Shown here: positions 26,788 through 38,464 of the stretch, in pieces
Layout of the letters: every line of letters begins with the position of its first letter
How positions within the stretch are numbered: position 1 is the first letter of the stretch
NCBI RefSeq assembly: GCF_018742245.1
Contig: NZ_CP036132.1
Location: 3,529,001 to 3,593,000 of the forward strand
Source of the DNA: Bacillus mycoides
Lineage (GTDB): Bacteria; Bacillota; Bacilli; Bacillales; Bacillaceae_G
Length of the DNA stretch: 64,000 nt
Direction: 5' to 3'
Position numbers and translations under genes: made by a program
Notes under the pieces: model-generated
Database searches by the model: none
The model's input: the letters and a program-made list of their open reading frames with translations, nothing else
Told to the model about the DNA's origin: nothing

Positions 26788-27736
26788 GTATATTCTTTAC
26801 GCTCGCAAAATATTCTTGGGCGACCTTTTTATCTTGAGCGATTTGCGTAACTAACTCATCAATTCCATTAAACTTTTTTTCTTCTCTTATACGCATGTGC
26901 CACTCCACTGTAACACTTTGATCGTATATGTCTTTATTAAATTCAAATAGATGCACTTCAATAGATAATTGACGCTCATTCTCTTTGAAAGTTGGTTTAT
27001 ATCCGATATTACATACACCATCATGCCATTCATCATGAACCTTCAACCTTACCGCATATACACCTACAGATGGCAACAGGTATTCATCACTTAAACCTAC
27101 ATTTGCAGTTGGAAAACCAATTTGACGTCCACGCTTATCACCGTGTACAACTGTTCCTTCTACCGTGTAAGCTCTCCCTAAAATAGATGGAATTTGTTCC
27201 ATTTCACCGTTTCGAATTAACTTTCGTAATGAAGTAGAACTTACTTTTTCTTCTTGATATTCAACTTTTTCGATCACGGTTTGTGTAAACTCCCCTCTTG
27301 CATGAAATGGTAAAGTCTCCATCTTCCCTTTTCCTAAACGTCCATATGAATAATCAAAGCCTGCTACTACATGCTTTACATTTAAACCGATAATATACTC
27401 ATCGACAAACTGTTGTGGCAATAATCCAGCAAATGGCTCATCGAATTTCACCACATATAAGATATCAATTCCTAAACTTGCGATGATTTCTTCTTTAAGA
27501 CGCATCGGTGTAATATACTCCACATGCGCTTCTTTTTTCCCTAATACAACAGATGGGTGTGGATGGAACGTCATGACAGCACTTTTACATCCTCTTTCAT
27601 CCGCTATTTTTTTCGCTGTTCGAATCACACGTTGATGTCCTAAATGAATGCCATCAAAATATCCTAATGCCATTACAGTAGGTGGTAATTCTATTTTATT
27701 TTGTTCATGTGGATGAGTTAAATGAATAAGTTTCAC
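26765..27736 (-). CDS. ribF: Bifunctional riboflavin kinase/FAD synthetase
   Basis: A 323-residue enzyme that makes FMN and FAD. The N-terminal nucleotidyltransferase domain has ALGYFDGIHLGHQRVI (about residue 24), and the C-terminal kinase domain has GFPTANV (about residue 200). The start was set at GTG 27734-27736 (KLIHLTHPH follows) with AAAGGTG upstream; this matches the usual start of the family, while an upstream ATG would give an extra 12 residues without a ribosome-binding site. Follows truB by 43 bp in the same transcript. Confidence 0.93.
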   Translation of the reverse strand: MKLIHLTHPHEQNKIELPPTVMALGYFDGIHLGHQRVIRTAKKIADERGCKSAVMTFHPHPSVVLGKKEAHVEYITPMRLKEEIIASLGIDILYVVKFDEPFAGLLPQQFVDEYIIGLNVKHVVAGFDYSYGRLGKGKMETLPFHARGEFTQTVIEKVEYQEEKVSSTSLRKLIRNGEMEQIPSILGRAYTVEGTVVHGDKRGRQIGFPTANVGLSDEYLLPSVGVYAVRLKVHDEWHDGVCNIGYKPTFKENERQLSIEVHLFEFNKDIYDQSVTVEWHMRIREEKKFNGIDELVTQIAQDKKVAQEYFASVKNILAFSNEK

Positions 27737-27779
27737 GCTTGAATTCACCTTTTTCTGTAATAATCCTTCCAATAATTCA

Positions 27780-28703
27780 TTATAGCTTTAGTTCTTGATT
27801 ATTCACAAGTACTTTCATTGGCTTTAGCATGCCAGGGTGTTTTGGGTGATGCTCATAAATTGCTAAGCAACGATCATTTTTATCAAATACTGTAATAAAT
27901 GGTGCTGTTGTTTCTAATTCATTCTTTAAGAACATACCGTTCTTTATTTTTTCAGCTTGCTTTTCATCTACAACCATTTTTGGAAACTTACTTAGTGCCT
28001 CATCAATTGAGATGAAAATAGACTCTACTGTTCCATTTTGCACGTTTTCTTCAATTTCTTCAAATGATATGCAATCTTCTAGTAAAAATTCACCAGATGC
28101 TGTTCTTACAAGGTGAGACATATGTGATGGAAATCCAAGTTTTTCACCAATCATTACTGCTAGTGTTCTTACATATGTTCCTTTACTACACGTTACACGG
28201 AAACGAAATGAAATGTTTTCTCCTTCAAAAACTTCACGTTCATCAAGTAATACAAATTCATGAATTGTAATTGTACGAACTGGACGTTCAACTTCTTGTC
28301 CTGCCCTTGCATATTCGTATAGTTTTTTTCCGTTAACTTTTACAGCTGAGAACATCGGTGGCATTTGTTCAATTGTCCCTGTTAGTTCCGCTAGTACCTC
28401 TTCTACTTCTTTACGTGTAATGACACGATTTACATCTTGTTTCTCCACAACTTCACCAGAAGCATCTTCTGTTGTTGTTGAAAACCCTAATGTCACTTCA
28501 CCTTCGTATGTTTTTGTTTCACTTGTTAAAAATTGCGCAATTTTTGTTGCACGCCCAACGCAAATAGGTAATACTCCTGTTACATCTGGATCCAGTGTCC
28601 CTGTATGACCAATTCGTTTCTCACGTAATATCTTTCTTAATTTGAACACACAATCATGTGATGTCATTCCTTTTGGCTTATGTAATAATACTACACCTTC
28701 CAT
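27780..28703 (-). CDS. truB: tRNA pseudouridine-55 synthase
   Basis: A 307-residue enzyme that isomerises U55 in the T-loop of tRNAs. N-terminal LLHKPKGMTSHD and the catalytic Asp motif HTGTLDPDVTGVLPI (about residue 35-49) are present; the C-terminal part corresponds to a PUA-like domain. Start ATG 28701-28703 follows GAGGTGA. It lies after the rbfA terminator and before ribF, the normal Bacillus order. Confidence 0.95.
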   Translation of the reverse strand: MEGVVLLHKPKGMTSHDCVFKLRKILREKRIGHTGTLDPDVTGVLPICVGRATKIAQFLTSETKTYEGEVTLGFSTTTEDASGEVVEKQDVNRVITRKEVEEVLAELTGTIEQMPPMFSAVKVNGKKLYEYARAGQEVERPVRTITIHEFVLLDEREVFEGENISFRFRVTCSKGTYVRTLAVMIGEKLGFPSHMSHLVRTASGEFLLEDCISFEEIEENVQNGTVESIFISIDEALSKFPKMVVDEKQAEKIKNGMFLKNELETTAPFITVFDKNDRCLAIYEHHPKHPGMLKPMKVLVNNQELKL

Positions 28704-28765
28704 ATATTCACCTCATCGTTATTCTTTTATAGTAATTGCAATTATGCAAAACTTATTTTACATTG

Positions 28766-28797
28766 AAAAAATGGATAGACAAATGTCTATCCATTAT
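28766..28797 (-). terminator. Terminator after rbfA
   Basis: Eleven-bp stem AATGGATAGAC and complement (28770-28780 with 28785-28795), loop of 4, then TTTTTC on the minus strand; it overlaps the rbfA stop codon. Confidence 0.9.
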
Positions 28798-29150
28798 TCT
28801 TCACGTTTACCGTCTTTATTAATTTCATGTAAAAGTGTATCAATTCGATGACCATATCCGATAGACTCATCAAACTCAAAGGTAATTTCTGGTGTTTTAC
28901 GAAGACGAATACGTTGGCCAATTTCTGAACGAATAAAGCCTTTTGCCTTCGCTAAACCTTTTAATGTATTTTCTTTCTGTTCTTCGTCACCTAAAACAGA
29001 AATGTATACTTTAGCAATTTGCAAATCTCCACTTACTTGTACATCTGTTACTGTAACAAATCCAATACGTGGGTCTTTAATTTTACGACTGATAATGTCG
29101 CCTAATTCTTTTTTCATTTGCTCGCCCACACGGTTCGCACGTAATTTCAT
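28794..29150 (-). CDS. rbfA: Ribosome-binding factor A
   Basis: A 118-residue KH-like protein that binds immature 30S subunits and helps 16S rRNA 5'-end maturation, especially in the cold. Contains [20 protein letters not shown] and the GIGQ-like helix region [17 protein letters not shown]. Start ATG 29148-29150 has GAGGTGA upstream. Last gene of the rimP-nusA-ylxRQ-infB-ylxP-rbfA operon. Confidence 0.95.
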
Positions 29151-29165
29151 AACTCTTCACCTCAT

Positions 29166-29447
29166 TCAATACCATTCCAAATGTGTTATCGTACGTTCAA
29201 TTTCAGGAAATGAATCGATATACTCAAGTACACGATTCATTTCTTTTTCACAGACAACACGATTTGAGGATACGGAAACAATTGCAATTTCTGTACGTTG
29301 CCATACATCTTGATGCCCAACTTCAGAAACAGCTACATTATAGCGCTGTTTCACACGAGTTAACACACGTTGCAAAATTGCTCGTTTCTCTTTTAAAGAA
29401 TGCACATCGTAAATCATACACTCGAATGATAGTGAAGCGATAATCAT
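29166..29447 (-). CDS. ylxP: YlxP, DUF503 family protein
   Basis: A 93-residue protein ([24 protein letters not shown]) of the DUF503 family, always between infB and rbfA in Bacillus. Its ATG overlaps the infB stop (ATGA), so translation is coupled. Function is unknown; context suggests a ribosome-related role. Confidence 0.9.
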   Translation of the reverse strand: MIIASLSFECMIYDVHSLKEKRAILQRVLTRVKQRYNVAVSEVGHQDVWQRTEIAIVSVSSNRVVCEKEMNRVLEYIDSFPEIERTITHLEWY

Positions 29448-31510
29448 CGCTTCACTTCTTCCATAACGTATGCTTCAATGATGTCCCCTTCTTTAAGATC
29501 ATTATATCTCTCAATTGTAATACCACACTCATAGTTTTGTGCAACTTCTTTTACGTCGTCTTTGAAACGTTTTAACGTATCAAGTTTTCCTTCGAAGACT
29601 ACTACGCCATCACGGATAATACGAACGCCACTATCACGTGTAATTTTACCGTCTATTACGTAACAACCTGCGATTGTTCCAACTTTTGTTACTTTGAATG
29701 TTTGACGAACTTCCGCTTGACCGATTACTTTTTCTTCGAATTCTGGATCCAGCATACCTTGCATTGCTGATTCAATTTCTTCGATTACTTTATAGATAAT
29801 ACGGTGTAAACGAACATCAACTTTCTCTAATTCAGCTGTACGCTTCGCATTCACATCAGGGCGTACGTTAAATCCAATTACAATTGCATTAGATGCAGAA
29901 GCTAAAATAACATCAGATTCTGTAATCGCACCTACGCCTGTATGAATAATTTTCACTTTTACGCCTTCAACATCAATTTTACGAAGTGATGCTGCCATTG
30001 CTTCTACAGAACCTTGTACGTCTGCTTTCACAATTAAGTTAATTTCTTTTACATCGCCCTCTTGGATTTGTTGGAATAAATCTTCTAGGCTGAATTTAGA
30101 TTTCTCACCACGTTGTGCAACTAACGCTTCTTGTGCACGTGATTCACCGATTTGACGAGCTTTCTTCTCATCAGCGAATGCCATGAAACGATCTCCCGCT
30201 TGTGGCACTTCATTTAAACCTGTAATTTCAACAGGAGTTGATGGACCAGCAACTTTTACACGACGACCAATATCACTTACCATTGCACGAACACGACCGA
30301 ATGATGTTCCAACAACAATTGGATCTCCAACTCGAAGTGTACCGTTTTGAACAAGTAATGTCGCGATAGTTCCTTTACCTTTATCAAGCTGTGCTTCAAT
30401 TACAGTACCAGCTGCATAGCGATTTGGATTTGCTTTATATTCTTCTACTTCACTCACAAGAAGGATCATTTCTAGTAAGTTGTCAATTCCCTCGCCTTGA
30501 ATCGCAGAAATTGGTACGAAAATCGTGTCTCCGCCCCAAGCTTCTGGAACTAATTCATATTCTGTTAATTCTTGCATTACACGATCAGGATTTGCCGCTG
30601 GTTTATCCATTTTATTCACAGCAACAATAATTGGTACTCCAGCTGCTTTCGCATGGCTAATCGCTTCAACTGTTTGTGGCATGACACCGTCATCAGCTGC
30701 AACAACAAGAATTGTAATATCTGTTACTTGTGCACCACGAGCACGCATTGTTGTAAATGCCGCGTGACCTGGTGTATCTAAGAACGTAATTTTCTTATCA
30801 TTTACATCAACTTGGTATGCACCGATATGCTGAGTAATTCCACCAGCTTCGCCAGCAGTTACTTTTGAATTACGGATAGAGTCAAGCAATGTTGTTTTAC
30901 CATGGTCAACGTGTCCCATAATTGTAACAACAGCTGGACGTTCTTTTAAGTTTTCTTCATCATCTTGCTCATCGATGAATGTTTCAAATTCAGTTTCACT
31001 TACAACTACTTCTTCTTCTACTTCAATACCGTAATCAGTTGCAATTAACTCAATTGTATCTTTATCTAAGTCTTGGTTAATTGTTGCCATAATTCCTAGC
31101 ATGAAGAGCTTTTTAATAATTTCAGATGGCTCTTTGCTTAACTTTTTAGCAAGGTCACCTACTGTAAGGCTTCCAGAGAAAGTGATTTTATCTGGCGTTT
31201 CCACTATTTGTGTTTGTTGTCTTCCAGCAAAGTTATCTTGACGTTTGTCTTCATTTGCTTTGCCTTTTTTCTTATTCTTATTGCTGTTCTTTTTACTGCG
31301 AACAACTTTCTCTTCTACTTCAAACTCATCTGCAACAGAAGGTTTTTCCGCTCCAGTGTTATATTGATTATCTAATTTGTTTACTACTTCATCTTCTAAC
31401 ATTGTCATATGATTCGAAACCTCGATATTCATCTCTTTTAGTTTTGTCATAAGATCTTTACTTGAGATATTATTTTTTTTTGCATATTCATGTACTCGAA
31501 TTTTACTCAT
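29444..31510 (-). CDS. infB: Translation initiation factor IF-2
   Basis: A 688-residue GTPase that delivers initiator tRNA to the 30S subunit. An N-terminal helical domain and a short Lys/Asn-rich linker (about 70-95) precede the G domain: G1 GHVDHGKT (about 199-206), G3 DTPGH, G4 NKMD, followed by domains II-IV. Start ATG 31508-31510 follows GGGGGTGA; an upstream in-frame ATG lies inside ylxQ. The N-terminal region is shorter than in enterobacteria, as usual for Bacillus. Confidence 0.96.
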   Translation of the reverse strand: MSKIRVHEYAKKNNISSKDLMTKLKEMNIEVSNHMTMLEDEVVNKLDNQYNTGAEKPSVADEFEVEEKVVRSKKNSNKNKKKGKANEDKRQDNFAGRQQTQIVETPDKITFSGSLTVGDLAKKLSKEPSEIIKKLFMLGIMATINQDLDKDTIELIATDYGIEVEEEVVVSETEFETFIDEQDDEENLKERPAVVTIMGHVDHGKTTLLDSIRNSKVTAGEAGGITQHIGAYQVDVNDKKITFLDTPGHAAFTTMRARGAQVTDITILVVAADDGVMPQTVEAISHAKAAGVPIIVAVNKMDKPAANPDRVMQELTEYELVPEAWGGDTIFVPISAIQGEGIDNLLEMILLVSEVEEYKANPNRYAAGTVIEAQLDKGKGTIATLLVQNGTLRVGDPIVVGTSFGRVRAMVSDIGRRVKVAGPSTPVEITGLNEVPQAGDRFMAFADEKKARQIGESRAQEALVAQRGEKSKFSLEDLFQQIQEGDVKEINLIVKADVQGSVEAMAASLRKIDVEGVKVKIIHTGVGAITESDVILASASNAIVIGFNVRPDVNAKRTAELEKVDVRLHRIIYKVIEEIESAMQGMLDPEFEEKVIGQAEVRQTFKVTKVGTIAGCYVIDGKITRDSGVRIIRDGVVVFEGKLDTLKRFKDDVKEVAQNYECGITIERYNDLKEGDIIEAYVMEEVKR

Positions 31511-31514
31511 ACCT

Positions 31515-31826
31515 TCACCCCCGGTAATTTGTATCGAGCATGCTACGTAGCTTTTTCGCAAAGCCTTCATCTAAAATAGCTACAACGACTCGCTCGTCTC
31601 TCCCAATCGCATGCCCTAATTGTTGTCGATTTTCGACTTTTCTCATTGGTATGTTGTAGTACGTGGTTTTATCAATGATGCGTTTTGTAGTGTTCGCTGA
31701 CGCATCTTCAGAAAGCAATACTAGCTTTGCTTTGCCACTTCGTACTTCTTTTAAAACGAGTTCTTCACCCGAAATAATTTTTCGAGCGCGGTTTGCTAGT
31801 CCTAAAAATGATTTCCAATCAGACAC
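31515..31826 (-). CDS. rplGA: YlxQ/RplGA, L7Ae-family K-turn RNA-binding protein
   Basis: A 103-residue L7Ae/L30e-like protein ([37 protein letters not shown]), known in B. subtilis to bind kink-turn RNA. The start is GTG 31824-31826 directly after the ylxR stop, with AAGGAG in the ylxR end. Part of the nusA-infB operon. Confidence 0.92.
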   Translation of the reverse strand: MSDWKSFLGLANRARKIISGEELVLKEVRSGKAKLVLLSEDASANTTKRIIDKTTYYNIPMRKVENRQQLGHAIGRDERVVVAILDEGFAKKLRSMLDTNYRG

Positions 31827-32099
31827 TTATTTCGACTCCTTCTCAACAAGCTCAAGAAGCTCTTCGTACAGAGAACTGTCGATTTTCGCTTTTAGATGAT
31901 GTTCCAAAATGTTTTTCTTTTGGGCTTGAATAATGCTTTCTTTATCTTTTGATAAATATGCACCTCGTCCTGATTTTTTTCCTGATAAATCAATAGACAC
32001 TTCGCCCTCTTTGGAACGAACAATGCGAACTAGCTCTCGTTTTGATTTCATCTCTTGCGTCGCAATACATTTTCGTAACGGAACTTTTCGATTGCTCAT
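31827..32099 (-). CDS. ylxR: YlxR (RnpM) RNA-binding protein
   Basis: A 90-residue basic protein with [20 protein letters not shown] and GRGAYLSKD, the YlxR fold; the B. subtilis homologue has been described as a modulator of RNase P (RnpM). The start was placed at ATG 32097-32099 ([11 protein letters not shown]), six nt after GAGGTG; two upstream in-frame codons overlap that site. Between nusA and ylxQ. Confidence 0.9.
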   Translation of the reverse strand: MSNRKVPLRKCIATQEMKSKRELVRIVRSKEGEVSIDLSGKKSGRGAYLSKDKESIIQAQKKNILEHHLKAKIDSSLYEELLELVEKESK

Positions 32100-32110
32100 A
32101 CTCATCACCT

Positions 32111-33217
32111 CTATTCGATTTCGTCTTCAGCTGAATCGAATCCGAATGCGATTACGTTATCTTCTTCTGTCACAATACCAAGTTGTTTCGCATCAGACTC
32201 ACTTTTAATATCAATTTTCCAGCCTGTTAATTTAGCTGCAAGACGCGCATTTTGTCCACGCTTACCAATCGCTAATGAAAGCTGGTGATCTGGAACAACA
32301 ACAGTTGTTGCTTTCTCTGCTTCATCTACAAGTACTTTAACAACCTGTGATGGACTTAAAGCATTTGCAACATATTCAACTGGGTCATTCGACCAGCGAA
32401 CGATGTCAATCTTTTCACCTTTTAGTTCATCTACAACGCGTTGTACACGTTGTCCTTTCGGTCCTACACAAGAACCTACTGGATCAACATCGATATTCTC
32501 TGCATATACAGAAATTTTAGAACGGTCGCCTGCTTCACGTGCTACAGAGCGAATTTCTACAGTTCCATCATAAATTTCTGGAACTTCCATTTCGAATAAA
32601 CGTTTTAAAAGACCAGGATGTGTACGTGATACGTAAATTTGTGGTCCTTTTGTTGTCTTTTCTACTTTTGTAATAAATACGCGAATACGATCATGTGGTT
32701 TATATTGCTCATTTGGCATTTGCTCACTTACAGGTAATAAAGCTTCTACTTTACCTAAGCTTACATAGATGAAACGAGCATCTTGGCGCTGTACAATACC
32801 AACCATAATGTCTTCTTCACGATCACTAAATTCTGAATAAATAACACCACGTTCCGCCTCACGAACTCGCTGTGTTACAACTTGTTTTGCAGTTTGCGCT
32901 GCAATACGACCAAAATCTTTTGGCGTTACTTCAATTTCTAGTACATCGCCATCTTGGTAGTTTGGATTAATTTGTCTTGCCTCTTCTACAGAGATTTCAA
33001 GACGTGGATCAAATACATTATCCACAACGTCCTTACGTGCTAAAACTTGAATTGTTCCCACTTCTGGGTTAAAGCTCACACGAACGTTTTGTGCTTGGTT
33101 GAAATTGCGTTTATAAGCAGAGATTAATGCTGCTTCAATCGCATCAATAATAATATCTTTACTAATACCTTTTTCTGACTCTAATACGAGCAAAGCATCT
33201 AACAACTCAGTGCTCAT
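32111..33217 (-). CDS. nusA: Transcription termination/antitermination factor NusA
   Basis: A 368-residue RNA polymerase-binding factor that aids pausing and intrinsic termination. Order: N-terminal polymerase-binding domain (1-125), S1 (about 135-200), KH1 and KH2 (about 230-345; [10 protein letters not shown] and [13 protein letters not shown]). It lacks the C-terminal acidic repeats of E. coli NusA, as usual in Firmicutes. Start ATG 33215-33217 follows AAGGGGGA. The hairpin in the rimP leader is a candidate for NusA autoregulation. Confidence 0.96.
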   Translation of the reverse strand: MSTELLDALLVLESEKGISKDIIIDAIEAALISAYKRNFNQAQNVRVSFNPEVGTIQVLARKDVVDNVFDPRLEISVEEARQINPNYQDGDVLEIEVTPKDFGRIAAQTAKQVVTQRVREAERGVIYSEFSDREEDIMVGIVQRQDARFIYVSLGKVEALLPVSEQMPNEQYKPHDRIRVFITKVEKTTKGPQIYVSRTHPGLLKRLFEMEVPEIYDGTVEIRSVAREAGDRSKISVYAENIDVDPVGSCVGPKGQRVQRVVDELKGEKIDIVRWSNDPVEYVANALSPSQVVKVLVDEAEKATTVVVPDHQLSLAIGKRGQNARLAAKLTGWKIDIKSESDAKQLGIVTEEDNVIAFGFDSAEDEIE

Positions 33218-33234
33218 GAAGATCCCCCTTCTTA

Positions 33235-33705
33235 CTAAAACGTAACAGCAAGTCGCGCATTCGCAACTTTATCCATTGGAATTTGGATTTCTTTTTTACG
33301 TGTTTTAATTGTTAATAGTAGTGTAATTGTAGTACCGTCGTAGGAAAGTAGCTTTCCTTCAAACATCTTCTCACCATCAATCGGCTCATATGTTTTAATT
33401 GCCACTTGTTTTCCTATCGCTTGCTGGAAGTCTTTCTCTTTCTTTAATGGGCGTTCCGCTCCAGGAGATGATACATCCAAAAAGTAAAGATGAGGAATTG
33501 GATCCTCTTTATCTAAAGCTTCGCTTAAACGTTCACTTACCGCACCGCATTCTTCAATGTCGACTCCCTTTTCAGAATCGATGAATACGCGTAAGAACCA
33601 GTCTTGTCCTTCTTGCACATACTCTACATCTACAAGTTCAAGATTTAACTCTTCAACGATTGGCTGCGCAAATGCTTCTACAACTTCTGTGACTTTCTTA
33701 TCCAT
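33235..33705 (-). CDS. rimP: Ribosome maturation factor RimP
   Basis: A 156-residue 30S assembly factor ([22 protein letters not shown] and [14 protein letters not shown]). Start ATG 33703-33705 follows AAGGAGG; the longer upstream frame has no site. First gene of the nusA-infB operon, with a leader that contains an attenuator-like hairpin. Confidence 0.94.
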   Translation of the reverse strand: MDKKVTEVVEAFAQPIVEELNLELVDVEYVQEGQDWFLRVFIDSEKGVDIEECGAVSERLSEALDKEDPIPHLYFLDVSSPGAERPLKKEKDFQQAIGKQVAIKTYEPIDGEKMFEGKLLSYDGTTITLLLTIKTRKKEIQIPMDKVANARLAVTF

Positions 33706-33791
33706 AAACAGCCTCCTTCCTGCCGCCATGTACCATTTACAAGAAAAGATCCCGTTCATAAAGACGGTCTATCTTATTCTTTCTCGTTAGC

Positions 33792-33820
33792 TAACAAAAG
33801 CCCCTGCCGTTAAGCAGGGA
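33792..33820 (-). terminator. Attenuator-like hairpin in the rimP-nusA leader
   Basis: Stem CCCUGC/GCAGGG (33814-33819 with 33802-33807), loop UUAACG, then GCUUUUGUU: a weak, interrupted U tract of the kind that needs NusA. It lies just downstream of the likely start site, 90 bp before rimP. Confidence 0.65.
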
Positions 33821-33832
33821 ATATCTGTCTTA

Positions 33833-33841
33833 GTATTACCA
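33833..33841 (-). promoter_or_regulatory. Extended -10 promoter of rimP-nusA operon
   Basis: Minus strand TGGTAATAC (TAATAC at 33833-33838 preceded by TG), no clear -35. The same TTGGTAATACTA sequence recurs upstream of rpsB at 47612. Confidence 0.5.
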
Positions 33842-33894
33842 AATTTAAGAAGTAAAACTTGTAACAAAATATGTATATACGACAGAAATATCTT

Positions 33895-33955
33895 TACTAT
33901 CTACATGAACAAAATGTAGATAGTAACACGAAAGAGTGGGTTTCCCCACTCTCTT
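33895..33955 (-). terminator. Tandem hairpins after polC
   Basis: A GAGTGGG/CCCACTC hairpin (about 33933-33952) with a short TTTC tail, then a perfect 12-bp hairpin (33895-33906 with 33914-33925). Neither has a long T run alone, but together they mark the end of the polC transcript. The rest of the 333-bp gap (33706-34038) holds the rimP promoter and attenuator and otherwise nothing I recognise. Confidence 0.65.
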
Positions 33956-34038
33956 TTTCACAAAATATACATGACATGGTTATCTCGATTTACAGTATAC
34001 CATAGCAAATGTTGATTTGCAAAGACTTTTCCTACCTA

Positions 34039-37000
34039 TTAGAACAGTGACAATTGGTTTTGATCCGGTAAATCTCCTAGACAACCTTGACCATCTAAAT
34101 ACTCAATAATTGTTTTAGAAACCTTACTGCGCTGCTGTAAGTCTTCTTTTGATAAGAAATCACCATTTTTACGAGCTTCAACAATACTGAAAGCTGCGTT
34201 TGTACCAAGACCAGGCACTGCATTAAATGGAGGAATTAAAGTATCCCCATCAATTATAAATTCAGTTGCATGCGAGCGGTATAAATCAACCTTTTGGAAT
34301 GAATAACCACGCTCACACATTTCAAGTGTCATTTCTAGTACCGTTAATAAACTCTTCTCTTTCGGTGCTGCATCCAATCCTTTTTGTGCAATTTCATCAA
34401 TTTTTACACGTATGGATGCTGAACCTTTCGCCATCGCCTCTACATCAAAGTCATCTGCACGAACTGTAAAATATGCCGCATAGAATAAAAGCGCGAAATG
34501 TACTTTAAAGTATGCGATACGTACAGCCATAAGTACGTAAGCAGCCGCATGGGCTTTAGGGAACATGTACTTAATCTTCTTACATGAATCAATATACCAA
34601 CCTGGTACATTGTTATTTCTCATTTCCTCTTCCCATTCTTCTGGTACCCCTTTACCTTTACGCACCGACTCCATGATTTTGAAGGCTAATGATGGATCCA
34701 AGCCTTGATAAATTAAATATACCATGATGTCATCACGACAACCGATAACTTCACTCAGTGTACACGTACCGTTATAAATTAATTCATTCGCATTACCTAA
34801 CCATACATCTGTACCATGGGACAGTCCAGAAATTTGGACAAGCTCTGAAAACGTCGTTGGTTTCGTTTCTTCTAACATTTGTCTTACGAATTTCGTACCA
34901 AACTCTGGTATACCAAGTGTACCTGTTTTACAGTTAATTTGTTCTTCCGTTACCCCTAAAGATTCTGGACCAGAGAAAATCTTCATTACTTCTGGATCAT
35001 CCGTTGGGATTGTTTTCGGGTCAATACCACTTAAATCTTGAAGCATACGAATAACAGTCGGATCATCGTGTCCTAATATATCAAGTTTCAATAAATTATC
35101 ATGAATTGAGTGGAAGTCAAAGTGCGTTGTTCTCCACTCAGCACCTATTGAATCAGCAGGAAACTGAATTGGTGAAAAGTCAAAAATATCCATGTAATCT
35201 GGTACAACGATAATACCACCTGGATGCTGTCCGGTTGTACGCTTTACACCTGTACATCCCGCAACTAAGCGATCAATCTCTGCATTTCGAATTGTTAAGT
35301 TATGATCATTAGCATAACCTTTCACATACCCATAAGCGGTTTTTTCCGCAACCGTACCAATTGTTCCTGCGCGGTATACATAATCTTCACCGAACAATAC
35401 TTTCGTATAGTTATGGGCGCGTGGTTGGTATTCTCCGGAGAAATTCAAATCGATATCGGGTACCTTATCCCCTTTAAATCCAAGGAACGTTTCGAAAGGA
35501 ATGTCATGTCCATCTTTCACATATGGCACATTACATTTTGGGCATTCTTTATCTGGCAAATCAAAACCAGAACCTACAGAACCGTCATTAAAGAACTCTG
35601 ATTGTTTACACTCTGGACATACATAGTGCGGTGGTAATGGGTTTACTTCTGTAATTTCCATCATCGTTGCAACAAATGATGAACCTACCGATCCACGCGA
35701 ACCTACTAAATAACCGTCTACTAACGATTTTTTCACAAGCTTATGTGAAATTAAATAAATAACGGCGAATCCATGTCCAATAATACTTTTCAATTCTTTT
35801 TCCAAACGAGCTTCTACAATTTCCGGTAGTTCATCTCCATAGATACTTCGTGCCATTACATAGCTCATATCACGTGTTTCATCATCGGCACCTTCAATTT
35901 TCGGTGTATATAAATCATCTTTTACTGGATGAACATCACCAATTAATGATGCAATCTTGTGTGTATTTGTCACAACAATTTCTTTTGCTTTGTCTTCACC
36001 TAAAAATGAAAAACAATCTAGCATTTCATTTGTTGTACGGAAATGTACAGGCGGTAATGAATGGCGATTTAACGGATTAGCTCCGCCCTGCGAACTGACT
36101 AAAATTTTCCGATATATCGCGTCCTCTGGATCTAAATAATGCACATTCCCAGTAGCAACAACTGGCTTATCTAACGTCTCACCTAGTTTTACTAGGTTAG
36201 AAATTATTGTTTTTAACTGTCCTTCATCTCGAACAAGTTCACGTTCTACTAAATGACGTAACACTTCTGGAGGCATGACCTCAATATAATCGTAGAACTG
36301 CGCAATTTCTTCTACTTCTTCAGGCGCTTTTTGCATCATAGCTTCAAACACTTCACCTTTGTCACAAGCTGTTCCTACTATAATGCCTTCACGATATTTT
36401 TTTAATAGTGATCGTGGTACACGTGGTACACGATAAAAGTAATTCAAGTGAGAATATGAAACAAGTTTATATAAATTTTTCAACCCAACATCTGATGTGG
36501 CAAGTAATGTCATATGACTTGGACGCCCACGTTTATATGCATCCCCTTGTCCCATACTATCGTTTAGTTGATCGTGATATTCAAATCCCTTTTCAATCAC
36601 ATCTTTTAACATCTTCACAAGTAAATATCCCGTTGCTTCTGTATCATAAATCGCACGGTGATGTTGCGTTAATTCAATATCAAGCTTTTTACACATCGTA
36701 TTTAATCGATGATTTTTCATTTCTGGGAATAAGAACCGTGCAAGTTCTAACGTATCAATAACTGGATTTTTCGTTTTTTCTATCCCAGCCTTTTTAAAGC
36801 CTACGTTAATAAAGCCCATATCGAAGCTTGCGTTATGAGCAACAAGCGTATGGTCACCCATCCATTCCTCAAACTTTTTAAGCACTTCGTCCACTTCTGG
36901 TGCATCAGTTAACATATCATCTGTAATACCTGTTAGTTCAATAATCGTTGCCGATAATGGTTGATGAGGATTTGCGAAAGATTCAAAGCGATCAATAATT

Positions 37001-38340
37001 TCGCCACCTTTTATCTTTACAGCAGCTAACTCAATGACTGTATCATATACAGCAGATAGCCCTGTTGTCTCAACGTCAAAGACAACATATGTTTCTTCTG
37101 CAAGTAGACGATGTGCTTCGTTATACGCTATTGGCACACCATCATTAACTAAATTCGCTTCTACACCATATAGAACTTTAACTCCAGCCTTTTTACCAGC
37201 AGAATATGCTTCTGGGAATGACTGTGCAACAGCATGGTCTGTAACTGCAATAGCCTCATGCCCCCATTTTCCTGCTTGGGCAACGAGCTTAGAAACAGAA
37301 GTAACAGCATCCATTTGACTCATTGGAGTATGAAGATGAAGTTCTACTCTTTTTTCCCCTTCTTTTGCTTTATCTTTACGAGAAGGCCCCGTTATTTCAT
37401 TTATATCATTTGCGATCATAACTAAATCACGTACGAATGTATCATTTTGAACTGAACCACGCGCTTTTACCCACGTTCCTTTTTTCAAGGATTGTAACAT
37501 CGGGATGTCTTCTTTATCACGTGAGAACATCTTAATCATAATAGAGTTCGTATAGTCCGTTATCTTTAAAGTTAATAACGTACGTCCACTACGAAGTTCT
37601 TTCGTCTCTACATGGAAAACATACCCTTGAACGGTTTTTCTTCTTTCTTCATCTTGAATTTCACGCAGCGGCGTAATCTCTTCATCTGGCTTAATAAGAT
37701 AACCAAGCACAACTGGTCCTTCATGAACAACATCACTTTCTTCAGCTTGCTTTTTAGCCATCTCTTCCATAGCCTGTATAACTCGTTGACGATCTTCTTC
37801 CTGTGTTTGCTCACGAAACTTTTGCATTTCTTCTGCATTTTGCTTTATATGTGTGTCTAACTGAAAACGTGGGAATCCAAAAGCTTCGTATTGATCACCT
37901 ACTGGTTTCGCAACGTTTTTCTTTAAAGCAGTAGATTCCAGCTCATTATTCACATTTACTAGCAACTTCACGCCATTGACCTGCGGAAGTTGCTTCTTTA
38001 AGTACGCGAACATAGGTGAAAATGTAATTCGTTCTGTACAAAGCGGCCAATATGCCTTCACTTCTTCTTCTGTAAATTGTTTATTCTCTGTTTCTAATGC
38101 AAATGTTGTTCTTGCAATATGAGAAAATGATTGCTTAAGCTTTGTTTCTAGCAACTCATATAATTCTGTCGGCAAAATACGTGGCACTTGTAAGTCAAAA
38201 TGCCAACTTTTATTCGCTTTATCAATAACTAGCTTTTCAATACCACCGCCATGTAAATATTGATTTATAAGGTCTTCTGGTATTTGCAACTGTTGGAGCA
38301 AAATTTGAAATCGCTCTTGTTGTTCATTTGTTAATGACAT
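34039..38340 (-). CDS. polC: DNA polymerase III alpha subunit, PolC type
   Basis: A 1433-residue replicative polymerase of low-GC Gram-positives with built-in proofreading. N-terminal domain and OB fold (about 225-315), PHP domain begun by [14 protein letters not shown] (about 335), split by the DnaQ-like 3'-5' exonuclease (FDVETTGLS about 421; HNASFDMGF), then the palm with [13 protein letters not shown] and a Cys4 zinc site (CPEC...CPKC, about 900-945). Start ATG 38338-38340 follows AAGGAG. It has its own promoter and terminators. Complete, no frameshift. Confidence 0.97.
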   Translation of the reverse strand: MSLTNEQQERFQILLQQLQIPEDLINQYLHGGGIEKLVIDKANKSWHFDLQVPRILPTELYELLETKLKQSFSHIARTTFALETENKQFTEEEVKAYWPLCTERITFSPMFAYLKKQLPQVNGVKLLVNVNNELESTALKKNVAKPVGDQYEAFGFPRFQLDTHIKQNAEEMQKFREQTQEEDRQRVIQAMEEMAKKQAEESDVVHEGPVVLGYLIKPDEEITPLREIQDEERRKTVQGYVFHVETKELRSGRTLLTLKITDYTNSIMIKMFSRDKEDIPMLQSLKKGTWVKARGSVQNDTFVRDLVMIANDINEITGPSRKDKAKEGEKRVELHLHTPMSQMDAVTSVSKLVAQAGKWGHEAIAVTDHAVAQSFPEAYSAGKKAGVKVLYGVEANLVNDGVPIAYNEAHRLLAEETYVVFDVETTGLSAVYDTVIELAAVKIKGGEIIDRFESFANPHQPLSATIIELTGITDDMLTDAPEVDEVLKKFEEWMGDHTLVAHNASFDMGFINVGFKKAGIEKTKNPVIDTLELARFLFPEMKNHRLNTMCKKLDIELTQHHRAIYDTEATGYLLVKMLKDVIEKGFEYHDQLNDSMGQGDAYKRGRPSHMTLLATSDVGLKNLYKLVSYSHLNYFYRVPRVPRSLLKKYREGIIVGTACDKGEVFEAMMQKAPEEVEEIAQFYDYIEVMPPEVLRHLVERELVRDEGQLKTIISNLVKLGETLDKPVVATGNVHYLDPEDAIYRKILVSSQGGANPLNRHSLPPVHFRTTNEMLDCFSFLGEDKAKEIVVTNTHKIASLIGDVHPVKDDLYTPKIEGADDETRDMSYVMARSIYGDELPEIVEARLEKELKSIIGHGFAVIYLISHKLVKKSLVDGYLVGSRGSVGSSFVATMMEITEVNPLPPHYVCPECKQSEFFNDGSVGSGFDLPDKECPKCNVPYVKDGHDIPFETFLGFKGDKVPDIDLNFSGEYQPRAHNYTKVLFGEDYVYRAGTIGTVAEKTAYGYVKGYANDHNLTIRNAEIDRLVAGCTGVKRTTGQHPGGIIVVPDYMDIFDFSPIQFPADSIGAEWRTTHFDFHSIHDNLLKLDILGHDDPTVIRMLQDLSGIDPKTIPTDDPEVMKIFSGPESLGVTEEQINCKTGTLGIPEFGTKFVRQMLEETKPTTFSELVQISGLSHGTDVWLGNANELIYNGTCTLSEVIGCRDDIMVYLIYQGLDPSLAFKIMESVRKGKGVPEEWEEEMRNNNVPGWYIDSCKKIKYMFPKAHAAAYVLMAVRIAYFKVHFALLFYAAYFTVRADDFDVEAMAKGSASIRVKIDEIAQKGLDAAPKEKSLLTVLEMTLEMCERGYSFQKVDLYRSHATEFIIDGDTLIPPFNAVPGLGTNAAFSIVEARKNGDFLSKEDLQQRSKVSKTIIEYLDGQGCLGDLPDQNQLSLF

Positions 38341-38362
38341 AAGCACTCTCCTTCCATTTGCT

Positions 38363-38368
38363 ATTATA
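38363..38368 (-). promoter_or_regulatory. -10 element of a polC promoter
   Basis: A perfect TATAAT on the minus strand, 22 nt upstream of the polC start; the -35 (TTTCTT, 18-bp spacer) is weak. Confidence 0.5.
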
Positions 38369-38428
38369 AATTGAAACGTACTACAAAGAAAGATTTCTCC
38401 CTTCTTCTTTTACAAAATACGTTTACAA

Positions 38429-38461
38429 AGAAAGAGAAGGTACCTCATTACGAGGTACCTC
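38429..38461 (-). terminator. Terminator after proS
   Basis: Nine-bp stem AGGTACCTC/GAGGTACCT (38438-38446 with 38452-38460), followed by TCTCTTTCTTTG on the minus strand. Confidence 0.85.
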
Positions 38462-38464
38462 TTC

